A stretch of DNA of 64,000 nucleotides from Streptomyces mirabilis (GTDB taxonomy: Bacteria > Actinomycetota > Actinomycetes > Streptomycetales > Streptomycetaceae), in contig NZ_JBCJKP010000001.1 of NCBI RefSeq assembly GCF_039503195.1, positions 3,348,001-3,412,000 of the forward strand, given 5' to 3'. Positions 50,946 to 59,043 of this stretch are shown one piece after another. The number at the start of each line of letters is the position of its first letter. Position 1 is the stretch's first letter. The notes below the pieces were generated by a model. That model was given only the letters and a program-made list of their open reading frames with translations, searched no databases and was not told where the DNA came from. A program made the translations under genes and the position numbers.

Positions 50946-52332
50946 GGCGGACCCGCAACCGCTCCCCCAGCGGCAGCGTCCGGGTGCCGCCCTCGATGCG
51001 TGCGACGACCGCGGGAGACTCCAACTGGACGGTGCCGACCGTGGGTTGACGCTCCATCACGTCCACCACACATCCGTCGAAGATGTCCCCGACCCGGTCC
51101 TTGAGGAGCGCGGCCTCCACGATGTCGACGCACTCGCGTTCCACGGTGCCCGCGCGTCGGGAGCCCTCGGCCATCTCCTTGGGGAGGGTGTCGAGGGCGG
51201 TGAGGACCCAGTCGGGGGGCGGTTCGTCCGCGGCGGCGGCCAGGCAGAGTTCCGAGGCGTAGCGGTCGACGAGACGGCGCAGGGGGGCCGTGCAGTGGGC
51301 GTAGGGCGCGGCCACGGCGGCGTGCGAGGTGACGTCCGGGAGGGCGCCGCCCCGGAACACCGTGTAGCCCGCGCCGCGCAGCAGCGTCGTGCACTCCTGG
51401 AGGAAGGCCGCGTGGCGCGGCAGGTGCGGGTCGAGGGAGCGGACGAGATGCGCGTACGAGACGTGGTGCGGCCAGTCGATGTGCAGGGCCCTGGCCGTGC
51501 GGCGAAGGCGGCCGACGGCGCCGTCGGGGGCGGCGGGCAGCGTGCGCAGGACGCCGGTGCCGTGCGCGAGCATCAGGTCGGCCGCCGCCATCCCGGTGAG
51601 CAGGGAGATCTGCGCGTTCCAGGCGTCGGCGGGAAGCGGGGCGCGGTAGCCGAGTTCGTACGTCCCGTCCTTCTCGACGATCTCCTGCTCGGGGACGTTG
51701 AGGGAGATCCCTCCTCGCTCCACCTCCAGACGCTCGCGCAGCGTCCCGATCTCCTTGAGGAGGGCGAGCGGTTCCTCCGCCGTGCCGTCGTCGATCCACT
51801 TCTGTACGTGCGCGTAGTCGAGCTTGGCGCGGCTGCGGACGAGGGCACGGCGTACGTCGACGCCCTCCGTGCGGCCGTCCGCGTCCAGGTCGATCGTCCA
51901 GAGCACGGCCGGGCAGGTCTGGTCGGGCAGGAGGCTCGCGGTGCCTTCGGAGAGCCGGGTCGGATGAAGGGGGACCTTCTCGTCCGGGAAGTAGAGGGTC
52001 GTCACGCGGCGGTGCGCCTCGGCGTCCAGGGCGCCACCGGGGGCGACGAAGGCGGCGACGTCGGCGATCGCGTACCGGACGCGGTAGCCGCGGCCGTTCT
52101 CGCGGCGGGACAGGTGCATCGCCTGGTCGAGGTCGGAGGACGTCGGCGGGTCGATGGTGAGGAAGGGGATGCCCGTCGCGTCGTGGGGAGGCAGGCGGGG
52201 TGGCCGGGCGGCCTCCTCCAGTACGCCGGGCGGGAAGCTCCCGGGCACGCCGAGCTCGGTCCGCAGGGCGCACAGGGCGGCCTGCAGAGGAGCCCCCGGT
52301 GCGCAGATGGCGCGGATGTGGCGGCACGGCAT
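50896..52332 (-). CDS. RNB-domain (RNase II/R family) ribonuclease
   Basis: About 478 residues, mostly the RNB catalytic domain: the metal-binding segment IDPPTSSDLDQAMHLSR near 60, YRVRYAIADVAAFV and APYAHCTAPLRRLVDRYASE near 330 are characteristic. A short beta-rich C-terminus follows; no separate cold-shock domain is seen. It would degrade RNA 3' to 5'. ATG 52332 is chosen; a much longer upstream frame is the antisense of yaaA. The 3' end overlaps the truncated MerR gene by 50 bp. Confidence 0.88.
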   Translation of the reverse strand: MPCRHIRAICAPGAPLQAALCALRTELGVPGSFPPGVLEEAARPPRLPPHDATGIPFLTIDPPTSSDLDQAMHLSRRENGRGYRVRYAIADVAAFVAPGGALDAEAHRRVTTLYFPDEKVPLHPTRLSEGTASLLPDQTCPAVLWTIDLDADGRTEGVDVRRALVRSRAKLDYAHVQKWIDDGTAEEPLALLKEIGTLRERLEVERGGISLNVPEQEIVEKDGTYELGYRAPLPADAWNAQISLLTGMAAADLMLAHGTGVLRTLPAAPDGAVGRLRRTARALHIDWPHHVSYAHLVRSLDPHLPRHAAFLQECTTLLRGAGYTVFRGGALPDVTSHAAVAAPYAHCTAPLRRLVDRYASELCLAAAADEPPPDWVLTALDTLPKEMAEGSRRAGTVERECVDIVEAALLKDRVGDIFDGCVVDVMERQPTVGTVQLESPAVVARIEGGTRTLPLGERLRVRLTQADLGTAKVRFAPA

Positions 52333-52425
52333 GGGTCGAGCGTAGGTCGCGCGCACGCGGCGGGCACCCCGACCGCACCCCTTAGGCTGGCGCCGGGCCA
52401 TACCCACCGTTAGGAGAACACCACC

Positions 52426-53208
52426 GTGCTCGTGCTGCTGCCGCCTTCCGAGGGCAAGGCACCCTCCGGCCGGGGAACCGCGCTGAAGCTGGAGTCGCTG
52501 TCCCTGCCCGGGCTCACCGAGGCGCGTCGGGCGGTCCTCGACGAGCTGGCCGAGCTGTGCGCCGGCGACGAGGAGAAGGCCCGCGAGGTGCTCGGGCTGA
52601 GCGAGGGCCTGCGCGGCGAGATCGCCAAGAACACGCAGCTGCGCAGCGCGGGCGCGCGCCCGGCCGGGGAGATCTACACGGGGGTGCTGTACGACGCCCT
52701 GGACCTGGCCTCGCTGGACACGGCGGCCAAGCGGCGCGCCAGCCGCTCGCTGCTGGTCTTCTCCGGGCTGTGGGGCGCGCTCCGGGTGACGGACCGGATC
52801 CCGTCGTACCGCTGCTCGATGGGGGTGAGGCTGCCGGGGCTCGGGGCGCTGGGCGCGCACTGGCGTACGCCGATGGCCGCCGCGCTCCCCGAGGCGGCCG
52901 GCGACGGGCTGGTGCTCGACCTGCGGTCCTCGGCGTACACGGGCGCGTGGAAGCCGAAGGGCGAGGTGGCCGGGCGGACGGCGACGGTACGGGTGCTGCA
53001 CGCGCCCACCCGGAAGGTGGTCAGCCACTTCAACAAGGCGACGAAGGGGCGGATCGTACGGAGTCTGCTGGCGGCCGGGGCCGCGCCCGCCGATCCGGCG
53101 GAGCTGGTGGAGACCTTGCGGGACCTGGGGTACGAGGTGGAGGTGCAGGCGCCCGCGCGGGCGGGGACGGCCTGGGCGCTGGATGTGCTGGTGAACGAGG
53201 TGCACTAG
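52426..53208 (+). CDS. yaaA: YaaA-family peroxide stress / DNA-binding protein
   Basis: The 260-residue protein starts MLVLLPPSEGKAPSG and contains YTGVLYDALD, SGLWGALRVTDRIPSYRCSM and the late HFNKATKGRIVRSLL, all hallmarks of YaaA/DUF328. In E. coli YaaA lowers free iron during peroxide stress and binds unusual DNA structures. GTG start with AGGAGA just upstream. Confidence 0.93.
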   Translation: MLVLLPPSEGKAPSGRGTALKLESLSLPGLTEARRAVLDELAELCAGDEEKAREVLGLSEGLRGEIAKNTQLRSAGARPAGEIYTGVLYDALDLASLDTAAKRRASRSLLVFSGLWGALRVTDRIPSYRCSMGVRLPGLGALGAHWRTPMAAALPEAAGDGLVLDLRSSAYTGAWKPKGEVAGRTATVRVLHAPTRKVVSHFNKATKGRIVRSLLAAGAAPADPAELVETLRDLGYEVEVQAPARAGTAWALDVLVNEVH

Positions 53209-53256
53209 AGCCGCACGAGGTGCACTGGAGCGGCCCGGTGCACCGGAGCAGGGGTC

Positions 53257-53293
53257 GTTGCAGCATATGCAACGCTCTTTGCGCATGCTGCGC
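53257..53293. promoter_or_regulatory. Two adjacent palindromes before eda, candidate operator
   Basis: GTTGCA-GCATA-TGCAAC (53257-53273) and GCGCA-TGC-TGCGC (53281-53293) lie 21-57 bp before the eda ATG. They share a GCAT-TGC core and 8 bp spacing. The regulator is unknown. Confidence 0.45.
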
Positions 53294-53313
53294 GGCGAGG
53301 GCACGATGAGCCC

Positions 53314-53964
53314 ATGAGCTCACCGCTGCCCTCGGTTCCCGCCGCCTCCGTGCTGGATCTCGCCCCCGTGGTACCCGTCGTCGTGGTGAACGAGGTCGCG
53401 GACGCCGTGCCCCTGGCCACGGCACTCGTCGCGGGTGGGCTGCCCGCGATAGAGGTGACCCTGCGGACGCCGTGCGCGCTCGACGCCATCCGGGCGATCG
53501 CGGACGGGGTGCCGGGCGCGGTGGTCGGCGCGGGCACCGTCATCACGCCGACGCAGGTGACGGAGTGCGTGGCCGCGGGCGCCCGCTTCCTGGTCAGCCC
53601 CGGCTGGACCGACGTACTGCTCGATGCCATGAAGGCGTCCGGGGTGCCGTTCCTGCCGGGGGTGTCCACGACCTCGGAGGTGGTGGCGCTGCTGGAGCGC
53701 GGGGTGCGGGAGATGAAGTTCTTCCCGGCGCAGGCCGCGGGCGGCACGGCGTACCTCAGGTCGCTCGCCGGACCGCTGCCGCAGGCCAGGTTCTGCCCGA
53801 CGGGCGGCATCGGCCCCACCTACGCGCCGGACTACCTCGCCCTCCCCAACGTCGGCTGCGTGGGCGGGACATGGATGCTTCCCGAGGACGCGATCGCCGC
53901 GAAGGACTGGGGGCGGGTGGAGAGCCTGGCGCGCGAGGCGGCCGCGCTCAGGCCACGCGGATGA
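53314..53964 (+). CDS. eda: KDPG/KHG aldolase
   Basis: The 216-residue protein is a class I aldolase splitting 2-keto-3-deoxy-6-phosphogluconate to pyruvate and glyceraldehyde-3-phosphate and/or 4-hydroxy-2-oxoglutarate. Catalytic Glu lies in GGLPAIEVTLRT and the Schiff-base Lys in REMKFFPAQAAGG; CPTGGIGP is the phosphate loop. The 3' end overlaps the convergent dehydrogenase gene by 17 bp. Confidence 0.94.
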   Translation: MSSPLPSVPAASVLDLAPVVPVVVVNEVADAVPLATALVAGGLPAIEVTLRTPCALDAIRAIADGVPGAVVGAGTVITPTQVTECVAAGARFLVSPGWTDVLLDAMKASGVPFLPGVSTTSEVVALLERGVREMKFFPAQAAGGTAYLRSLAGPLPQARFCPTGGIGPTYAPDYLALPNVGCVGGTWMLPEDAIAAKDWGRVESLAREAAALRPRG

Positions 53965-54964
53965 CGACCTTGCCGAAGGCCACGCCGGACTCGTAGTGGC
54001 GGAACGCCTCGTGGACCTCGTCGAAGCCGAAGGTCCGGTCGACGACCGGGCGGGTGCCGTGCAGGGTGAGGGCCCGGTTCATGGACTCGAAGTGAGTACG
54101 GCTGCCGACGAAGAGCCGCCGCATCGTCACCAGGCTCGACGCGAGCGCGTCCGTCGTGATCTCCAGAGAGGCCTTGCGCGGGCTGTTGGCACTGACCAGG
54201 ACGATCCTGCCGTAGAGCGCCGAGGCGCGGACCGACTGCTCGATCGTCTCCGGGCCCACGGTCTCGACGACGAGGTCCACGCCACGCCCGCCCGTGAGGT
54301 CGCGGACCGTCTGTGCCCACGCGGGGTGGTCGGCGTACCGCACGATGTGGTCGGCGCCCAGGGCCTTGAGCCGCTCGGCCTTCTCCGGGCTCGACGTCGT
54401 GGCGACGACCTCGGCGCCCAGCAGCTTCGCGAACTGCACGGCGAACAGCGAGAGCGCGCCCGTGCCGAGTGTCAGCACCGTCTCGCCGGGGGCCACCGCC
54501 TCCCCGCCGGTCAGCGCGTGCCAGGCCGTGACGCCCGCGCAGGGCAGGCAGGCGGCCTCCTCCCAGCCGAGGTGGTCGGGCACCCGCACCGCCGCGTTCT
54601 CGTCGAGGCGCGCGTACTCGGTGAGCATGCCGGGCAGGGTGGCGCCGGGCTGGTCGATCTGCGCGGGGGTGATCCTGCCGTCGATCCACTTCGGGAAGTA
54701 CGTGCTCGCCACCCGGTCCCCGACCGCGAACCGGGTCACCTCCGCGCCCACCGCGACGACTTCGCCCGCTCCGTCACTCAGCGGGATCACGTCCGGCACG
54801 GCCTTCAGCGGATAGGTACCGTTCAGGATCAGCAGATCGCGCTTGTTGAGGGAGACGGCGCGGACGCGGACGAGGATGTCGCGGGGGCCGGGCTCGGGGC
54901 GGTCCGTCCGACGCGGGGCGATGCCGTCGACGGTGCCGGGCGTTTCGAGGTGGTAGGCGCGCAT
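53948..54964 (-). CDS. Zinc-independent MDR (quinone oxidoreductase-like) dehydrogenase
   Basis: A 338-residue medium-chain dehydrogenase: GroES-like half with VRVRAVSLNKRDLLILNG and VIPLSDGAGEVVAVG (Asp replaces the usual zinc-site Glu), cofactor motif VLTLGTGALSLFAVQFAKLL, C-terminal IRVA. Structural and catalytic zinc cysteines are absent, so it is QOR-like and uses NADPH. It diverges from the XRE gene at 55080, which may regulate it. Confidence 0.9.
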   Translation of the reverse strand: MRAYHLETPGTVDGIAPRRTDRPEPGPRDILVRVRAVSLNKRDLLILNGTYPLKAVPDVIPLSDGAGEVVAVGAEVTRFAVGDRVASTYFPKWIDGRITPAQIDQPGATLPGMLTEYARLDENAAVRVPDHLGWEEAACLPCAGVTAWHALTGGEAVAPGETVLTLGTGALSLFAVQFAKLLGAEVVATTSSPEKAERLKALGADHIVRYADHPAWAQTVRDLTGGRGVDLVVETVGPETIEQSVRASALYGRIVLVSANSPRKASLEITTDALASSLVTMRRLFVGSRTHFESMNRALTLHGTRPVVDRTFGFDEVHEAFRHYESGVAFGKVVIRVA

Positions 54965-55079
54965 GTCGGCTCCCTGGGGTGTGCTCCGTGGATGCGTCCA
55001 TGCTGCTCGGACGGGGTACGCCGCTCAATTCCCCGTGAGGTATGGCCGGACTGTCGTACCCGTGACGTACAACTGAGCC

Positions 55080-55892
55080 ATGACCCTCAGCACCGCAGCC
55101 GCCTCGGTGACCGAACCCCCGCCCTTCGCCCGGGAGCTGCTGCGCTGGCGCACCGCCCGCCGGGTCAGTCAGCTGGAGCTCGCCTCGCGGGCGGGGACGA
55201 CCCAGCGGTACGTCAGTTTCATCGAGCGCGGACGGTCGGTGCCCGGCAGGGAGATCGTGATCCGGCTCGCCGAGTCGCTCGGCCTGACGTTGAGGGAGCG
55301 CAACTCGCTGCTGCTGGCGGCCGGTTACGCGCCCGCGTTCGCGGAGTCACCGCTCGACGCGGTCGCGCTGAAGCCCGTACGGGAGGCGTTGGACAGCATC
55401 CTCGAAGGGCATCTGCCGTATCCGGCGGTGGTGGCGGGGCCGCGGGGTGAACTGGTCGCGGCGAACGAGGCGTTCGACGTGCTCACCGAGGGCGCGGACC
55501 CCGCGCTGCTCGCGCCGCCCGTCAATGTGCTGCGGCTCGCGCTGCATCCGCGCGGGATGGGCTCGCGGGTGGTGAACCTGGACGCGTGGGGGCAGCACAT
55601 CGTGGAGAACCTGCGGGCCCGTGCCGTGCGCAGTCCCGATCCCCGACTCGCCTCCCTGGCCGAGGAGTTGGCGGACTACGTACCGGCGAGTGAGCCCGGC
55701 GCCGACTATCTCGGGTTCGCCGTGCCGCTGCGACTGCGGTGCGCGGAGGGCGAGTTGAGACTGCTCACCACGCTGACGTCGTTCGCGACCGCGGTCGACG
55801 TGACGCTCGCCGAGCTCCACCTGGAGGCGTTCCTGCCGGCGGACCGGGAGACCGCCGAGCTCCTGCGGGCCCGGGCCGCTCGGCGCGGGTGA
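55080..55892 (+). CDS. XRE-family regulator with MmyB-like ligand-binding domain
   Basis: The 270-residue protein has an N-terminal HTH (SQLELASRAGTTQRYVSFIE, about residues 30-49) and a MmyB-like PAS domain (EGHLPYPAVVAGPRGELVAA, HPRGMGSRVVNLDAWGQHI). Such proteins often control a divergent dehydrogenase gene, here the MDR enzyme 115 bp away. It is an intact counterpart to the broken one at 28122. Confidence 0.9.
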   Translation: MTLSTAAASVTEPPPFARELLRWRTARRVSQLELASRAGTTQRYVSFIERGRSVPGREIVIRLAESLGLTLRERNSLLLAAGYAPAFAESPLDAVALKPVREALDSILEGHLPYPAVVAGPRGELVAANEAFDVLTEGADPALLAPPVNVLRLALHPRGMGSRVVNLDAWGQHIVENLRARAVRSPDPRLASLAEELADYVPASEPGADYLGFAVPLRLRCAEGELRLLTTLTSFATAVDVTLAELHLEAFLPADRETAELLRARAARRG

Positions 55893-55910
55893 CCTACGGG
55901 CCCGGGTCGC

Positions 55911-57178
55911 TCAGCGCAGGTGAGAGGTGTCGTTGAAGAGGCGCAGGCTGGCGTTGCCGTCCGCGTAGTACGCCACCGCCGACAGGGAGGCCGCGGACAG
56001 CTCCATCCGGTACAGGGACTCCGGCGGGGCACCGATCGCGAGCCGTACGAGGCTCTTGATCGGGGTGACGTGGCTGACGAGCAGGACGGTGCGGCCCGCG
56101 TAGGAGGCGATGAGCTTGTCGCGGGTGGTGGCGATACGGCGGGCGGTCGCCGCGAAGCTCTCGCCGCCGCCGGTCGGTTCGGCCTTCGGGGAGGCGAGCC
56201 AGGTCTTCAGGTCCTCGGGGTAGCGCTCCTGCACCTCGGCGAAGGTGAGGCCTTCCCAGGCGCCGAAGTCCGTCTCGCGCAGGCCGTCCTCGATGGCGAC
56301 GTCCAGTCCCAGGCGGGCGGCGACGGCGGCGGCGGTCTGGCGGGTACGGGTGAGTGGCGACGCCACGATCGCCTGGACGGTGCCGCGTGCGGCCAGCGCG
56401 GCGGCGACGCGCTCGGCCTGCTCCCGGCCCACGTCCGAGAGCGACGGGTCGGTGCCGCCGCTGCCGGAGAAACGCTTCTGGGGGTGAGGGGGGTCTCACC
56501 GTGGCGCAGGAGCACGAAGGTGGTGGGGGCACCCATGTCGGGGGTCGAGCCCCAGCCGGTCGACGGGGCCGTTGTGGCCACGTTGCGGGCGGCCCGTGCG
56601 TCGTCCTCGGACTTCGCGGCTTCGCCGCGGGGTGACCGGGCGGAGCCGGGAGTCGTCGGAGTGCGGGGCTGTGGGGGCTGGTCGCGCAGTTCCTCGCGCC
56701 CCTGAAGGGGCGCCGCAGAACCCGGCGTCAGCAGTTCCGCCGTCGATGCGGACGGGGACCACTGTTCGCCGCGCCGCCCCGCGTCCATCGCCTCGTTGGC
56801 CAGTCGGTCCGCGTGCTTGTTCTGTTCGCGCGGCATCCACTCGTAGGTGATCCGGTCGGGCGGGAAGACGCGGGCCGCCTCCGCGGCCAGGGGCTTCATG
56901 TCCGGGTGCTTGATCTTCCAGCGGCCGGACAGCTGCTCGACGACGAGCTTGGAGTCCATCCGGACCCGGACGCGCGCGGCCGGGTCCAGTTCGTGGGCGG
57001 CGCGCAGGCCCGCCACCAGGCCCCGGTACTCGGCGACGTTGTTGGTGGCGATGCCGATGTACTCGGCACGCTCCGCCAGCGTCTCCCCCGTGACCGCGTC
57101 GATGACCACGGCGCCGTAGCCCGCGGGTCCCGGGTTGCCCCGGGAACCGCCGTCGGCCTCGACGATGAACTCCCGCAC
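55911..57178 (-). pseudogene. Bifunctional RNase HI / acid phosphatase, frameshifted as given
   Basis: The N-terminal half is RNase HI with catalytic Asp9 (VEADGGSRGNPG), Glu in NNVAEYRGLVAG, Asp in RVRMDSKLVVEQ and Asp in KHADRLANEA. The C-terminal half is a histidine phosphatase (LLRHGETPLTP, then VGREQAERVAAALAARG). The two are out of frame: five G at 56480-56484 (C on the coding strand) should be six to give LTPQKRFSGSGG. The corrected protein has about 422 residues, as in the Rv2228c-type family. The linker contains a dispersed repeat. It belongs to the same leftward run as the zinc-ribbon and Nif3 genes. Confidence 0.85.
56673..56703. repeat. Copy of the dispersed GGTCGCGCAGTTCC-type repeat, inside coding sequence
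   Basis: The + strand reads GGGGGCTGGTCGCGCAGTTC and continues CTCGCGCCCCT, nearly the same as 6978-7008 and the reverse of units in 9330-9450. Here it encodes part of the linker between RNase H and phosphatase domains. Confidence 0.8.
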
Positions 57179-57190
57179 GCCCCGCGCCCC

Positions 57191-57934
57191 TTACAGACCG
57201 GACTCGGACGTACGCACCAGGATGCGACGGCAGTTCTCGCAGCGCAGCACGGTGTCCGGGGAGGCCGCCTTCACGTCGTTGACCTCGGTGATGTTGAGCT
57301 CGAGGCGGCAGCCCTCGCAACGGCGCTGGTAGAGCCGCGCGGCGCCGACGCCGCCCTGCTGCTGGCGCAGCTTGTCGTAGAGCTTCAGCAGGTCGGCGGG
57401 GACGGAGGCCGCGACGACCTCGCGCTCCTTCGTCACCGAGGCGGCCTCGCCGTCGAGGGACTCGAAGGCGGCGTCCCGACGGCTGGTCGCGTCGTCGATC
57501 TTCGACTGCACGGAGGAGGTCCGCTCGGTCAGCTCGGCGACCCGCTCCTGCGCGGACTCGCGGCGCTCCATGACCTCGAGGACGACGTCCTCCAGGTCGC
57601 CCTGCCGCTTGGCGAGGGAGGTGATCTCGCGCTGGAGGTTCTCCAGGTCCTTGGGGGAGGTGACGGCACCGGAGTCCAGGCGCTGCTGGTCGCGGTTGGC
57701 GCGCTGGCGCACCTGGTCCACGTCCTGCTCGGCCTTGGTCTGCTCGCGGGCGCAGTCGCTCTCCTCGGTCTGCGCGGCGACGAGCAGGTCGCGCAGCTGC
57801 GTGAGGTCCTTGTTCAGCGACTCGATCTCGGCGTGCTCGGGAAGGGACCTGCGCTTGTGCGCGAGCTGCTGCAGGCGTACGTCGAAGGCCTGGACGTCGA
57901 GAAGTCGGATCTGGTCGGCGGGCGCGGCGTTCAG
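57191..57934 (-). CDS. Coiled-coil zinc-ribbon protein (C4-type, DUF164/CT398-like), CTG start
   Basis: The protein of about 247 residues is almost entirely coiled coil (LLDVQAFDVRLQQLAHKRRS, LENLQREITSLAKRQGDLED) and ends in a C4 zinc ribbon (CEGCRLELN...LRCENCRRIL). Homologues start NAAPADQ-like; the only nearby start is CTG 57934, overlapping the Nif3 stop as CTGA, since an in-frame TAA lies just upstream and the next standard start is over 200 bp inside the coiled coil. It may be a nucleic-acid or ribosome-associated protein; role unknown. Confidence 0.85.
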   Translation of the reverse strand: MNAAPADQIRLLDVQAFDVRLQQLAHKRRSLPEHAEIESLNKDLTQLRDLLVAAQTEESDCAREQTKAEQDVDQVRQRANRDQQRLDSGAVTSPKDLENLQREITSLAKRQGDLEDVVLEVMERRESAQERVAELTERTSSVQSKIDDATSRRDAAFESLDGEAASVTKEREVVAASVPADLLKLYDKLRQQQGGVGAARLYQRRCEGCRLELNITEVNDVKAASPDTVLRCENCRRILVRTSESGL

Positions 57935-58788
57935 TTGGGGGCTCCCATTGCGTTAGGTGTTTCGGTGGACGCCGCGTGGGCGGTCCAGGGGTCGGTGACC
58001 GTCTTGGAGACGTGGACCCGCAGGCCCCATCCCTTGCGGTCGGAGATCTCGTCGAGCTGGGCGGCGGCCAGCTCGCACCAGGGCCACTCGGTGGCCCAGT
58101 GCGCCGCGTCGAGCAGCGCGAGAGGACTGTGGGCGCGGGCCTCCGACGCCGGGTGGTGGCGCAGGTCCGCGGTGAGGAAGGCGTCGACGCCGGCGGCGCG
58201 CACGTCGTCGAAGAGGCTGTCGCCGGAGCCGCCGCTGACCGCGACGGTCCGTACGACCGCCTCCAGGTCACCGGCGACGCGGATGCCCTGCGCGGTGGCG
58301 GGCAGTCGCCCGGCGGCGCGCGCGGCGAGTTCGCGGACGGTCAGCGGGTGGTCCAGCTCACAGACGCGGCCGAGGCCGCGGCGGCCCTCGGGGTCGGTGG
58401 GGTCCGGCACGAGTGGCCGTACGACCCGGAGGTCGAGCGCGCCGGCGAGGGCGTCGCTGACTCCCGGGTCGGCGCGGTCGGCGTTGGTGTGGGCGACGTG
58501 CAGCGCGATGTCGTTCTTGATGAGGGTGTGCACGACCCGGCCCTTGAAGGTGTCGGCCGCGACCGTCGTCGTCCCGCGCAGATAGAGCGGATGGTGGGTG
58601 ACCAGCAGGTTCGCGCCCAGCTTCACCGCTTCGTCGACGATTTCCCGAACGGGGTCGACGGCGAACAGGACGCGGGTGATCTCCTGGTCCGGCTCGCCGC
58701 ACACGGTGCCGACCGCGTCCCATCCCTCGGCCCTCTCGGGGGGCCAGAGGGTGTCGAGCGCGGCGATGACTTCAGACAGACGGGGCAC
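57931..58788 (-). CDS. Nif3-like dinuclear metal-center protein
   Basis: A 285-residue member of the Nif3/YbgI (DUF34) family. Metal ligands are visible in LLVTHHPLYLRG (two His), LHVAHTNAD (His, Asp) and DAAHWATEW (His, Glu). These proteins form hexameric rings with a two-metal site; a GTP cyclohydrolase-like or scaffold role has been proposed. The stop TGA overlaps the CTG of the zinc-ribbon gene. Confidence 0.93.
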   Translation of the reverse strand: MPRLSEVIAALDTLWPPERAEGWDAVGTVCGEPDQEITRVLFAVDPVREIVDEAVKLGANLLVTHHPLYLRGTTTVAADTFKGRVVHTLIKNDIALHVAHTNADRADPGVSDALAGALDLRVVRPLVPDPTDPEGRRGLGRVCELDHPLTVRELAARAAGRLPATAQGIRVAGDLEAVVRTVAVSGGSGDSLFDDVRAAGVDAFLTADLRHHPASEARAHSPLALLDAAHWATEWPWCELAAAQLDEISDRKGWGLRVHVSKTVTDPWTAHAASTETPNAMGAPN

Positions 58789-59043
58789 GGGGAAAGGCTA
58801 CCTGGCTTGGGCCGGTGCCCCACCGGTCGCGGGCCGGTCCCGGGGTGCGCGACCAGGGGTCCCGGCCGCGGGCGGCCCTTGATGATCCGGGCCCCACCCC
58901 CTTCTCCCCGCACCGTTCAGCACACGCATCCCCGTTCCCTCAGGCGAATCGCGGCACGGCCACCCTTATGTGTGAAGCGCCCGCCCGCCGATCCCACGTC
59001 TGTGCGTGCGAAAACTAGCTTCGTCGCCGGAGGTGACCGAACG

